From Streptomyces formicae (GTDB lineage Bacteria; Actinomycetota; Actinomycetes; Streptomycetales; Streptomycetaceae): a DNA stretch of 64,000 nucleotides. The stretch lies in NCBI RefSeq assembly GCF_022647665.1, contig NZ_CP071872.1:6014001-6078000 (forward strand), in the 5' to 3' direction. The notes beneath the pieces were generated by a model. The model did not search any database. It saw only the letters and a list, made by a program, of their open reading frames with translations, and was not told the DNA's origin. A program made the translations under genes and the position numbers. This document shows, piece by piece, positions 16,495 through 24,071 of this stretch; positions within the stretch are counted from its first letter, which is position 1, and the number at the start of each line of letters is the position of its first letter.

Positions 16495-17184
16495 GTGAGT
16501 ACGGATACTCAGACGCCCGCGCTCAACCCCACCCGCTTCCGGCGCAGGCTGGTTACGATCGCGTCCGTGTCGGTACTCCCCCTGGTCTTCACGAGCGGCT
16601 GGGCCAGCGGCATCAACGCGTACGCGGTGGTCCTGCTCCTCGGCCTGTTCGGCGCGACCGGACTCAGCGACGAGGTGCCCGAGGGGTTGCAGCGCCCCGA
16701 CGTCCTGATCGCCGCCGGGGTGCTCTTCCTGTGCGAGTCGGTGGCGGACAAGATCCCGTACGTGGACTCGGCCTGGGACTCGGTCCACACGGTGATCCGG
16801 CCGGTGGCGGGCGCGGTGGTGGCGGCGCTGCTGGCCGGGGAGAGCGGTTCGCTGCCGGAGCTCGCGGCGGGCGCGGTCGGCGGGTCCACGGCGCTGATGA
16901 GCCATCTGGTGAAGGCCGGCACGAGGATGGCGATCAACACCTCCCCGGAGCCGTTCAGCAATGTCGCGATGAGCACGGCCGAGGACCTCGGTGTGGCCGG
17001 GATCGTCAGCTTCGCGATGTTCCATCCGCTGCCGGCGGCAATCATCGCCGCGACGCTGCTCGTCCTCGGGCTCGTGACACTGGTCTTCCTCGCCTCCCGG
17101 ATCCGGCGCTTCCTGCGGCGCAGGGCGCAGCGCCGGGAGGAGAGACGCGTGGCGGCGGGGCTGCCGGGGCCGCCGCCCCCTTGA
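16495..17184 (+). CDS. DUF4126 domain-containing membrane protein
   Basis: 229 residues. Hydrophobic throughout, with about five membrane segments and the DUF4126 landmarks: GWASGINAYAVVLLLGLFG (about 36-54), KIPYVDSAWDSVHTVIRPVAGA (in the order KIPYVDSAWDS then VIRPVAGA) and the C-terminal FLASRIRRFLRRRAQRREER. The function of the family is unknown. The GTG at 16495 is the longest sensible start, with a weak ribosome site; the GTG at 16567 would still keep the whole domain. The basic C-terminus probably faces the cytoplasm. The stop is followed by three short CCCGTGACCGCC-like repeats before the next gene. Confidence 0.82.
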   Translation: MSTDTQTPALNPTRFRRRLVTIASVSVLPLVFTSGWASGINAYAVVLLLGLFGATGLSDEVPEGLQRPDVLIAAGVLFLCESVADKIPYVDSAWDSVHTVIRPVAGAVVAALLAGESGSLPELAAGAVGGSTALMSHLVKAGTRMAINTSPEPFSNVAMSTAEDLGVAGIVSFAMFHPLPAAIIAATLLVLGLVTLVFLASRIRRFLRRRAQRREERRVAAGLPGPPPP

Positions 17185-17237
17185 CCGCCCCCGTGACCGC
17201 CCCCGTGACCGCCGCCGTGACTGTCAGTGGGGGCCGA

Positions 17238-17250
17238 TACAGTCCCTGAC
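17238..17250 (+). promoter_or_regulatory. -10 element for a leaderless oxidoreductase mRNA
   Basis: TACAGT, 7-nt spacer, ATG at 17251, with no Shine-Dalgarno sequence. Confidence 0.45.
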
Positions 17251-18744
17251 ATGGCACGGATTGCGGTGATCGGCGCCGGGATGGGCGCCATGGCGGCTGC
17301 TGCCCGGCTGGCCGTGGCAGGCCACCGGGTGACGGTGTACGAGCGCTCGGCGACGTTCGGCGGGGCGGTGGGCGCCTTCGAGCGGGACGGGTTCGCGTTC
17401 GACACCGGCCCCGGTCTGCTGCATGTGCCGGCCGTCTACCGGGATCTGTTCCTCAAGACCGGCAAGGAGCCGCTGGACGGCCGGGTCACGATGGGTCAGG
17501 TCGACCCCGCGAGCCGGCACCTGTTCGCGGACGGCACGGACGTGTCGCTGCCGAACGCCTCGCGCGGGGGCGTCGTCGCCGCGCTGGACGCGGCGCTGGG
17601 CGCCGGTGCCGGTGAGCGCTGGGGCACCTTCCTGGGGCGGGCCCGGGATGCCTGGGACCGTTCCCGCAGGCCGCTGCTGGAGGAGCCGCTGTGGCCGAAC
17701 TGGCAGGTGCTCGGCCGCGAGCCGTATCCGGCGCTCCGGCAGCGCCGGATGCTGCGCACGCGCCAGGCGCGCACACTGGCCGAGGTGGGCGCCTGGGAGC
17801 TGGCCGATCCCCGGCTCGCCACCCTGCTCGACGCGTGCGCGCTGGCGTACGGACTGGATCCGCGGCACGCACCGGCGAGCGCCGCCCTGCTGCCGTACAT
17901 GGAGCAGACGTTCGGCAGCTGGTACGTCCAGGGCGGGATGCGGGCGCTCGCCCGGGCAGTGTACGAGCGCTGTCTGGAGCGCAAGGTGGAGTTCGTCTTC
18001 GGCGCCGAGGTGGCGGGCGTCGTCGAGAAGGACGGCCGGGCGGCGGGACTGGAGCTCGCCGGCGGGCCGGACGGCGGCCGGGTCGTGGACGCGGACCAGG
18101 TGGTGGCGGGCGCCGGCACATCCGGTCTCGGCGGCCTCCGGCCCTGGCAGGAGGGCGATGTGCGGCCCGGGGCGGAGGAGGCTCCCGGCCGGTTCACGGT
18201 CCTTCTGGCGCTGCGCGGCGCCCGTCCCGACGGCACGGCCCACCGCACCGTGGTGCACTCCCCCGACACGGCCGCCGAGGCGGCCGCGGTCTTCGGCGGG
18301 GCGCTCGCCGAGCGCCCGACGGTCACCGTGCTGCGGCCGGACGATCTGACGACCCGGCCCGACGACGTCCATGAGGCGGTCACGCTCACCGCGACGGTCG
18401 CCCCGTCCGGCGGGCCCTTCGGCCTCGACTGGACGGACGGGGCGCTGCGCGAGCGCTGCGCCGAGACGCTCGTCGCCGCCGCCCGGCCGGTGATCCCGGA
18501 CATACGTGAGCGGCTGCTGTGGCGCGAGATCCTCACCCCGGCCGAGACGGGGCGGGTGCATCCGCCCGCGCTCGCCGGGGACGGGGGCCGGTATCTGCGC
18601 CCGTCGAACAGCACCCGGCTGCCGGGGCTGTATCTCGTGGGCGGCTGGGCGCATCCGGGCGGCGGACTGGCCCACGCGGGCATGTCGGGCGCGCTCGTGG
18701 CCGGGCTGATCGTGGAGGGCGAGGACTTCCGCGGCTCTCAGTGA
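17251..18744 (+). CDS. Phytoene-desaturase-like FAD-dependent oxidoreductase
   Basis: 497 residues. The N-terminal dinucleotide-binding fold is IAVIGAGMGAMAAAARLAVAG (GxGxxG plus the VYER acid, residues 3-37), followed by FGGAVGAFERDGFAFDTGPG, a stretch typical of CrtI/CrtN-type desaturases and NAD(P)-binding amine oxidases. The C-terminal FAD motif is LYLVGGWAHPGGGLAHAGMSG (about 455-475). The substrate is unknown. No other carotenoid gene is nearby, so a role in carotenoid synthesis is not implied. It is transcribed alone, apparently from a leaderless promoter. Length and both FAD motifs are intact. Confidence 0.86.
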   Translation: MARIAVIGAGMGAMAAAARLAVAGHRVTVYERSATFGGAVGAFERDGFAFDTGPGLLHVPAVYRDLFLKTGKEPLDGRVTMGQVDPASRHLFADGTDVSLPNASRGGVVAALDAALGAGAGERWGTFLGRARDAWDRSRRPLLEEPLWPNWQVLGREPYPALRQRRMLRTRQARTLAEVGAWELADPRLATLLDACALAYGLDPRHAPASAALLPYMEQTFGSWYVQGGMRALARAVYERCLERKVEFVFGAEVAGVVEKDGRAAGLELAGGPDGGRVVDADQVVAGAGTSGLGGLRPWQEGDVRPGAEEAPGRFTVLLALRGARPDGTAHRTVVHSPDTAAEAAAVFGGALAERPTVTVLRPDDLTTRPDDVHEAVTLTATVAPSGGPFGLDWTDGALRERCAETLVAAARPVIPDIRERLLWREILTPAETGRVHPPALAGDGGRYLRPSNSTRLPGLYLVGGWAHPGGGLAHAGMSGALVAGLIVEGEDFRGSQ

Positions 18745-18813
18745 GCCCGCGGCGGGCCCTCGTCGAGAGCGCGCGTCGAGACCCCGCGGTGAGACCCGCG
18801 TCGAGACCGCGCC

Positions 18814-19716
18814 TCAGTAGCGGTACGGCCGGCCGTTGTAGCCGTTGTCGTACGCGTTGGGGTCGTAGCCGCCGTTCTCGTAGTCGTACGACGCGGGCTG
18901 CTGCGGCGGCGGCATGGGCGGCATCTGCGGGGTCTGCTGGTCGCCGTCGCGCTGCTGCGGCACCCATACTCCGCCTGGCGGCGTCTCGTTGTAGCCCTGC
19001 TGAGCGGCGTAGGGGTCGCTGTACTGCTGCTGGCCGCCGTAGTTGTCGTAGCCCTCGTAGGAGCCGTAGCCCTGGCTGCCGATGTACGGGTCGGAGTAGG
19101 CCGCGTACTGCTGCTGGCCCGTGCCGTAGTCGTACTGAGCGGCGTAGGCGTCCTGCGCCTGGGCCGCGGTCGGCTGCTCGTACGGGGAGGAGTAGGAGGT
19201 GTCGTACCCGCCGTACAGGTACTGGTCCTGTGCCGGGGCGCCGCTCGCGGCGTGGGCGGCATCGCCGTAGATGCCGTACTGGCCGGTGTCGTCGGGCATG
19301 GGCACCGGCTCGTAGACCGCCGAGGATCCGGCCGCCGACGGCTCGCCCCGCCCGGTGCCGTCGTCCTCGTGGGGCTCGTAGGCGAGGTCCGACACCTCCA
19401 GCGTGGGCTCGCGCATCTCGGCAGGCCCGTCGCCGGACTTGCGGCGGCGGCTGGACCCGGGGCTGCCGCCGAGCGCCCAGCCGGTGGAGAAGCCGCGCCG
19501 GAAGGAAAGGGTGACGTACGTCTGTCCGATCGCGAAGCCGACCGCGCCGATCGCGATCACGACCACGTTCGGCATCAGCACACCGAGGACGACGCCCAGG
19601 AATCCGGCGAACGCGAGCAGCCGCCAGCGCAGCCGCGCCTTGTACTGCAGCAGCACCTCGCCGAGCAGCCACAGCGCGACAATGCCGAACGCGATGTAGA
19701 GCACCGTCCAGCCCAT
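18814..19716 (-). CDS. Membrane protein with Tyr/Gln/Gly-rich cytoplasmic tail
   Basis: 300 residues. The N-terminal 65 residues hold two membrane helices (LYIAFGIVALWLLGEVLLQY; LLAFAGFLGVVLGVLMPNVV) and a third hydrophobic patch (VVIAIGAVGFAIGQTYVTLS). The remaining 200 residues are low complexity with about 29 tyrosines plus many Gln, Gly, Asp and Pro (YAAQYDYGTGQQQYAAYSDP, SYEGYDNYGGQQQYSDPYAA), ending in YNGRPYRY. No known domain. The composition resembles prion-like, phase-separating tails and could also be a tyrosine phosphorylation platform. ATG with GAGAGGGG upstream. It lies just upstream of metF on the same strand. Confidence 0.8.
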   Translation of the reverse strand: MGWTVLYIAFGIVALWLLGEVLLQYKARLRWRLLAFAGFLGVVLGVLMPNVVVIAIGAVGFAIGQTYVTLSFRRGFSTGWALGGSPGSSRRRKSGDGPAEMREPTLEVSDLAYEPHEDDGTGRGEPSAAGSSAVYEPVPMPDDTGQYGIYGDAAHAASGAPAQDQYLYGGYDTSYSSPYEQPTAAQAQDAYAAQYDYGTGQQQYAAYSDPYIGSQGYGSYEGYDNYGGQQQYSDPYAAQQGYNETPPGGVWVPQQRDGDQQTPQMPPMPPPQQPASYDYENGGYDPNAYDNGYNGRPYRY

Positions 19717-19767
19717 GTCCCGCCCCTCTCATCGGCCGCCGCCGGGGGTTGTGGCGGGTGTGGCCGG

Positions 19768-20685
19768 TTAAGACTGCTCGTGCAGTCCGAGATTCTCGTA
19801 GATTTCAAGCGTCGCCGTGGAGTTGTTGAGCGTAATGAAGTGCAACCCGGGGACACCCTCGGAGAGCAGCCGTGCGCAGAACTCCGTCGCGAACTCGATG
19901 CCCATGGAGCGTACAGCGGCGGGATCGCCGGCGACCGAGCGGATCCGTTCTTCGAACGCGGCCGGGAAGGACGCATTGCTCAGCTGACTGAACCGTTCGA
20001 TCTGCTTCACGCTGGTGACAGGCATGACCTCGGGGATGATGGGCGTCGGGCAGCCGGCCTCGGCGACCCGGTCGCGCAGCCGCAGATAGTCCTCCGGATC
20101 GAAGAACATCTGGGTGATCGCATAGTCGGCACCGGCGCGGCATTTGTCCACGAAGTGCCGGATGTCCTCGTCCCAGTCGCTCGACCGGGGGTGCATCTCG
20201 GGGAAGGCGGCGACACCGACGCAGAAGTCGCCGGACTCCTTGATCAGCCTGACCAGGTCGGCGGCGTAGGTCACGCCGTCCGGGTGCTTGACCCACTCGC
20301 CCATCGGGTCGCCGGGCGGGTCACCGCGCAGCGCCAGGATGTTCCTGATCCCGGCGTCGGCGAACTGTCCGATCATGTTGCGCAGCTGTGCCACGGAGTG
20401 GTCCACGGCGGTGAGGTGCGCGACCGGCGTCAGGGTCGTGTCGGCGGCGATCTGCTGGGTGGCCTTGACGGTGCCCGCGCGGGTGGACCCGCCGGCGCCG
20501 TACGTCACGGAGACGAAGTTCGGACCCACCGCCTCGACGCGGCGCAGCGCGTTCCAGAGGTTCCGCTCGCCCTTCTCCGTCTTGGGCGCCCAGAACTCGA
20601 AGGAGTACGACGTCTTGCCGGTCGCCAGCAGCTCGCGCACGGTGCGGGCGCGATCTGTCCTGGTGGAAGCTGTGCCGAGGGCCAT
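19768..20685 (-). CDS. metF: 5,10-methylenetetrahydrofolate reductase MetF
   Basis: 305 residues, full length. It reduces methylene-THF to 5-methyl-THF with an FAD cofactor, supplying methyl groups for methionine synthesis in the cytoplasm. Family landmarks are SYSFEFWAPKTEKGERNL (about 26-43), VSVTYGAGGSTR (with the catalytic region), HLTAVDHS, NILALRGDPPGD (about 114-125), FFDPEDYLRLRDR and PIIPEVMPVTS. The ATG is preceded by TAACCT and 6 nt, so the mRNA is probably leaderless. It is followed on the same strand by the Tyr-rich membrane protein gene about 50 bp later. No B12 or SAM riboswitch is visible upstream. Confidence 0.95.
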   Translation of the reverse strand: MALGTASTRTDRARTVRELLATGKTSYSFEFWAPKTEKGERNLWNALRRVEAVGPNFVSVTYGAGGSTRAGTVKATQQIAADTTLTPVAHLTAVDHSVAQLRNMIGQFADAGIRNILALRGDPPGDPMGEWVKHPDGVTYAADLVRLIKESGDFCVGVAAFPEMHPRSSDWDEDIRHFVDKCRAGADYAITQMFFDPEDYLRLRDRVAEAGCPTPIIPEVMPVTSVKQIERFSQLSNASFPAAFEERIRSVAGDPAAVRSMGIEFATEFCARLLSEGVPGLHFITLNNSTATLEIYENLGLHEQS

Positions 20686-20697
20686 ACTCGCAGGTTA
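20686..20697 (-). promoter_or_regulatory. -10 element for leaderless metF mRNA
   Basis: Minus strand TAACCT (20697-20692), 6-nt spacer, ATG at 20685; no ribosome binding site. Confidence 0.45.
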
Positions 20698-20759
20698 GCC
20701 AGGGCTTCGGGGGACCCAACCGACGTCCACGTATCGGACACCGACTGTTCGCATTTGGC

Positions 20760-21410
20760 CTATTCCGCGCGGGCCCGTATCCGCTTGCTGAGACCGGCCG
20801 CCGCCGCTGCCGGGTCGTCGGCCCCGGTGATCGCCCGGACGACGACGACCCGCCGGGCCCCGGCGTCCAGCACCTGATCGAGATTGCCGGCATCGATCCC
20901 GCCGATCGCGAACCAGGGGCGCTCCTGCGGGAGCGAGGCCGCGTACCGCACGAGGTCGAGCCCCGGGGCGTGGCGGCCCGGCTTGGTGGGCGTGGGCCAG
21001 CAGGGCCCGGTGCAGTAGTAGTCCACGCCGGGCTCCACGGCGGCCGCGGCCGCCTCGGCCTCGGCGTGCGTGGAGCGGCCGATGAGCACGTCGGTGTCGA
21101 GGATCGCCCGTGCGGCCGGGACCGGCAGGTCGCCCTGGCCCAGGTGCAGCACGTCGGAGCCGATGGCGTGGGCGACATCGGCCCGGTCGTTCACGGCGAG
21201 CAGCTTGCCGTGGCGGCGGCAGGCGTCCGCGAGGACCGCGAGGTGCTCCAGCTCCTCGGCGGCCTCCATGCCCTTGTCACGCAGCTGCACGATGTCCACA
21301 CCGGAGGAGAGCACGGCGTCCAGGAACTCGGGAAGGTCCCCCTGGCGCTTGCGGGCGTCCGTGCACAGATAGAGCCGGGCGTCGGACAGGCGTGCGCGCA
21401 GCGTGGACAT
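20760..21410 (-). CDS. thiE: Thiamine-phosphate synthase ThiE
   Basis: 216 residues. It joins HMP-pyrophosphate and thiazole phosphate to give thiamine phosphate. TIM-barrel landmarks are LYLCTDARKRQGDL (about 13-26), GVDIVQLRDKGM (39-50), LLAVNDRADVAHAIGSDVLHLGQGDLP in the parts LLAVNDRADVAHAIGSD and VLHLGQGDLP, and YYCTGPCWPTPTK (the phosphate-binding stretch), then WFAIGGIDAGN. ATG with GGGAGCAC upstream. It lies between metF and the Rv2175c-like gene on the same strand, separate from the thiO-thiS-thiG operon 2.5 kb away, and without its own TPP riboswitch. Confidence 0.95.
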   Translation of the reverse strand: MSTLRARLSDARLYLCTDARKRQGDLPEFLDAVLSSGVDIVQLRDKGMEAAEELEHLAVLADACRRHGKLLAVNDRADVAHAIGSDVLHLGQGDLPVPAARAILDTDVLIGRSTHAEAEAAAAAVEPGVDYYCTGPCWPTPTKPGRHAPGLDLVRYAASLPQERPWFAIGGIDAGNLDQVLDAGARRVVVVRAITGADDPAAAAAGLSKRIRARAE

Positions 21411-21518
21411 GAAGTGCTCCCCCGTGTGGGCAGGTCGGGCGGTGTGCGGACCGGCGCGGTCCCGGGCAGGGACCCGCGGCCGTCCGCACACCGCATCCTG
21501 TGGTGTCGTGTGGTGACG

Positions 21519-21884
21519 TCAGACAGCGAGCGCCTGGGCCCGGCGCTTCACCTCCGTACCGCGATTCTCGCCGAGTGCCTCCACGGGGGTGCCCGGCAGG
21601 GTCGGGTCCGGCGTGAAGAGCCACTCCAGCATCTCTTCGTCGGTGAAGCCGTCGTCCCTAAGGAGCGTCAGGGTCCCGGAGAGGCCCTTGACCACCTTGC
21701 CGCCCTTGATGAAGGCGGCGGGCACCTGAAGCGTCCGGTTCTCACCCCGGCGCACGGCGATCAGCTGGCCCTCCTTGACCAGCTGCCGCACACGCGTCAC
21801 CTCGACATCGAGATTTTCTGCGATGTCCGGCAGGTGGAGCCAGGCGGGGACGAGAGCATCGATCTTTGCGTCAATCTCGGTCAC
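21519..21884 (-). CDS. Rv2175c-family DNA-binding protein
   Basis: 121 residues. The N-terminal half is a winged helix-turn-helix (WLHLPDIAENLDVEVTRVRQ, LVKEGQLIAVRRGENRTLQV). The C-terminal part (FIKGGKVVKGLSGTLTLLRD, EEMLEWLFTPDPTLPGTPVE) is the Rv2175c C-terminal domain. In M. tuberculosis Rv2175c is a DNA-binding substrate of the kinase PknL, whose gene is adjacent. Here a PASTA kinase gene lies 4.6 kb away, past thiO-thiS-thiG and a flavoprotein gene, so the pair is conserved but split. The GTG is the only sensible start; no strong ribosome site is visible. Its N-terminus (TEIDAKIDALV) lacks an obvious Thr-rich phosphorylation tail. Confidence 0.88.
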   Translation of the reverse strand: MTEIDAKIDALVPAWLHLPDIAENLDVEVTRVRQLVKEGQLIAVRRGENRTLQVPAAFIKGGKVVKGLSGTLTLLRDDGFTDEEMLEWLFTPDPTLPGTPVEALGENRGTEVKRRAQALAV

Positions 21885-21929
21885 GGGACAAGCGTGCCAT
21901 CCCGGACTGACAGTCGGTAGCCGGACCCG

Positions 21930-21945
21930 GGGCCTGTCGTTCGGA
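21930..21945 (+). repeat. GGGCCTGTCGTTCGGA dispersed repeat copy
   Basis: Same 16-bp core as at the tetR stop codon. It opens a roughly 130-bp non-coding stretch rich in GGATGCCG/CGGATAC motifs that runs into the MITE at 22065. Confidence 0.45.
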
Positions 21946-22064
21946 TGCCGGGTGGATATGGGGCGGATTCGGGGCGGATACGCGGCGAACACCGGCCGAA
22001 CACCGAGGCGGATGCCGCGACCGATACCGCTACCGGGACCGATGCCGGGCGGATCCGGCCCTAG

Positions 22065-22269
22065 GGAGTGTCTTCAAAGTAGCGTCGTCCGCCTGAAGGG
22101 CGGGCCCGGCGGCGTCTGGTGCGTGCGATCGCAAGGCGGAGGAGGAAGTCCATGCGGTGGGGGCACCTCCCGTGCCCGAAGGGCTACGGGGGTGGGGGCA
22201 CCTCCCAGGCGCGAGCCCTGGGGGAGCGTGCCAGACGCCGCCCGGCAGACGGGACATTGAAGACACGAC
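22065..22269. mobile_element. MITE-like element, copy 1 (205 bp)
   Basis: Imperfect terminal inverted repeats (left GGAGTGTCTTCAAAGT, right end read inward GTCGTGTCTTCAATGT) flank a non-coding core, and the element is bordered on both sides by CTAG, a likely 4-bp target duplication. The core contains a directly repeated GTGGGGGCACCTCCC followed by CGAAGGGCTACGGGGG, and it is strongly self-complementary. A related 148-bp copy lies at 49517-49664. It abuts the stop codon (TAG within the CTAG) of the flavoprotein gene at 22270. It carries no transposase, so it must have been mobilised in trans; the ends recall IS5-type elements. Confidence 0.75.
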
Positions 22270-23538
22270 CTAGACCGCTGCCGCCTTCAGGGGGACCGAC
22301 GGGTCCGCGGCGCGTTCCGGGTCGAGCCGGGCGCCGGCCTCGATGAGTTTGCGCCCCTGGGCCAGGTCCCTGGGCCTGCCGACCGCCAGCACTGCGACCA
22401 GCACCCCGTCCCGCAGCCACAGGACCGACCAGGCGGAACCGGCTGCCGGGTCGCCGCGCCGCACGAGCGTCCCGGCGCCCTCGTGGTGGCCCGCGTACTG
22501 CACGAAGCGGCCGAACTGCTCGGACCAGAAGTACGGCACCGGGTCGTAGACCGCGGGGACGGCGGGCGGCTCTCCGGCCGCGCCCGCGACGACGTTCGCG
22601 ACGACGTTCGCGGCGACGGTGCGCGGACCCTGGAGGGCGTTGTCCCAGTGGTGCACGAGGAGCCGTTCCCCGTAGCGCCGGGACGGGAAGGAGGCGCAGT
22701 CCCCGACCGCGTACACATCGGGCAGCGAGGTGCGCAGCCGCTCGTCCGCGGTGATGGAGCCGTCGCGGCCGAGGGCGATGTCCGAGCCGGCGAGCCAGCC
22801 CGTGGCGGGACGTGCGCCGATGCCGACGACGACGGCCCCGGCCCGCAGCCTGCGCCCGTCCGCCAAGACGACCGTGCCGGGCTCGACGCCCGCGACGCGG
22901 GCGTTCGTGAGGAGCCGGGCGCCGGACTCGGCGTACCAGCCGGCCATCGGCGCGGCGACCTCGGCGGGCAGGGCGCCCGCCAGCGGACGGTCGGCGGCCT
23001 CGACGACGGTGACCTCGCAGCCTGCCTCACGGGCGGCCGTGGCGAACTCCGCGCCGATCCAGCCGGCGCCCACCACCACGATGTCGTGCTTGTTCTCGAG
23101 CACGGGACGCAGCCGCTCCGCGTCGTCGAGCGTGCGCAGCAGATGGACACCGGGGACGCCCTCGGTGCCGGGGAGCGTGACGGGCTCCGCGCCGGTGGCG
23201 ATGACGAGGACGTCGTACGGAACGGGCCCGTCCGGGGTGTCGAGCTCATGGGCTCCGGGACGCACCCCGCTGACCTCGCGGCCGAGCTGGAGGTCGACCG
23301 CGAGCCCCTCGAAGTCGACGTCGAGGGCGGAGCCCTCCGCGGTGCCGAGCAGGACGGCCTTGGAGAGCGGCGGCCGGTCGTACGGCTGGTGCGGCTCGGC
23401 GCCGATCAGGGTGATGCTGCCGGTGAAGCCCTGCTCGCGCAGGGCGACGGCGGTCTGCACGCCGGCCATGCCCGCGCCGACGATGACGACCCGGCTGCGG
23501 CCGGTACCGGGACTGCCCGGCGTTGTCTGCTCGCTCAC
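22270..23538 (-). CDS. NAD(P)H-dependent FAD oxidoreductase, ferredoxin-reductase type
   Basis: 422 residues. FAD-binding motif VVIVGAGMAGVQTAVALREQG (shown as VVIVGAGMAGVQTAVAL, about 17-33), PYDRPPLSK, VLVIATGAEP, then the NAD(P)-binding GAGWIGAEFATAAREAG (about 158-174), VVVGIGARP and the second FAD contact VYAVGDCASFPSRRYG. A C-terminal reductase domain follows (VPYFWSEQFGRFVQYAGHH). These proteins pass electrons from NAD(P)H to small ferredoxins; no ferredoxin gene is adjacent, so the partner is unknown. It appears leaderless (TAGGGT, 6 nt, GTG). The stop codon lies in the CTAG that flanks the MITE, so the insertion leaves the protein intact but replaces its native downstream sequence. 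Confidence 0.92.
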   Translation of the reverse strand: MSEQTTPGSPGTGRSRVVIVGAGMAGVQTAVALREQGFTGSITLIGAEPHQPYDRPPLSKAVLLGTAEGSALDVDFEGLAVDLQLGREVSGVRPGAHELDTPDGPVPYDVLVIATGAEPVTLPGTEGVPGVHLLRTLDDAERLRPVLENKHDIVVVGAGWIGAEFATAAREAGCEVTVVEAADRPLAGALPAEVAAPMAGWYAESGARLLTNARVAGVEPGTVVLADGRRLRAGAVVVGIGARPATGWLAGSDIALGRDGSITADERLRTSLPDVYAVGDCASFPSRRYGERLLVHHWDNALQGPRTVAANVVANVVAGAAGEPPAVPAVYDPVPYFWSEQFGRFVQYAGHHEGAGTLVRRGDPAAGSAWSVLWLRDGVLVAVLAVGRPRDLAQGRKLIEAGARLDPERAADPSVPLKAAAV

Positions 23539-23550
23539 GCGGCCACCCTA
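23539..23550 (-). promoter_or_regulatory. -10 element for a leaderless flavoprotein mRNA
   Basis: Minus strand TAGGGT (23550-23545), 6-nt spacer, GTG at 23538. Confidence 0.45.
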
Positions 23551-23566
23551 ACCACCTGACGATTCG

Positions 23567-23908
23567 TCAGGAAGGCAGCTGTTCGACCACACTCGTGCCG
23601 CCGCCCGCCTGCGACTCCCATTCCCAGGTCTCCTCCAGCCGCACGCGCCCGTCGGGCAGCTCGGTGACGGTGGAGACGCAGTGCCCGGAAGAAGTCGTTC
23701 CGTCCTGCTTCAGCTGGACATAGCGGAAGTCGAGCCGGTCGCCGTCGCGCGTGCCGACGAGATGCCCGCGGACCACGTCGCCGCCCGCGTAGTCGGCCCA
23801 GATCCGGCCGTCCTCCTCGTGGTACGCGAACCGGGTGCGCGTACCGACCTGGCCGGGCGCCTGGTCGGCCACCGGGGCGAGGACAAGTCCGTCGAGCGAG
23901 CGGGCCAC
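23567..23908 (-). CDS. Conserved small beta-barrel protein of unknown function
   Basis: 113 residues, no signal or membrane segment. Regular beta-strand pattern with FAYHEEDGRIWADYAGGDVV, DFRYVQLKQDG and RLEETWEWESQAGGGTSVVEQ; similar small proteins are often mislabelled as N-acetylglutamate synthase in databases, without support. GTG start with AAGGGAG about 9 nt upstream. It is divergent from the TPP riboswitch and thiO, and its stop lies 29 bp upstream of the flavoprotein start, so the two may share a transcript despite the flavoprotein's own promoter. Function not recognised. Confidence 0.75.
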   Translation of the reverse strand: MARSLDGLVLAPVADQAPGQVGTRTRFAYHEEDGRIWADYAGGDVVRGHLVGTRDGDRLDFRYVQLKQDGTTSSGHCVSTVTELPDGRVRLEETWEWESQAGGGTSVVEQLPS

Positions 23909-23945
23909 AGCGCGGGCTCCCTTACTGCGAGTTGGGGGCGGGGGT

Positions 23946-23951
23946 TAGGCT
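23946..23951 (+). promoter_or_regulatory. Predicted -10 of the thiO-thiS-thiG operon
   Basis: TAGGCT about 17-22 nt upstream of the first TPP-riboswitch helix, correctly placed to start the riboswitch transcript. No clear -35. Confidence 0.35.
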
Positions 23952-23967
23952 GGCCACCGTACTGCTA

Positions 23968-24063
23968 CTCGCGGGAGCCCGGACGCACCGGGCTGAGAGG
24001 GAGGCTGAGGCGGCCTCCGACCGTACGAACCTGATCCGGGTCATGCCGGCGAAGGGAGGGGCT
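23968..24063 (+). ncRNA. TPP riboswitch (THI element)
   Basis: The conserved thi-box cores are present in order: GGGCTGAGAGGG (pyrimidine-sensing side), then ACCGTACGAACCTGATCCGG and TCATGCCGGCGAAGGGAGG (pyrophosphate side and closing helix with GGAGCCC). A variable stem (GGAGGCTGAGGCGGCCTCC) lies between. The closing strand GAAGGGAGG doubles as the thiO ribosome binding region, 8-12 nt before the ATG, so thiamine pyrophosphate probably represses by hiding the ribosome site. It controls thiO-thiS-thiG. Confidence 0.95.
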
Positions 24064-24071
24064 GAACGCCC

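Noticed and set aside
17251..18744. Carotenoid biosynthesis gene crtI
   Set aside because: Similarity is to the broad desaturase/amine-oxidase fold, and crtB, crtE and other carotenoid genes are absent.
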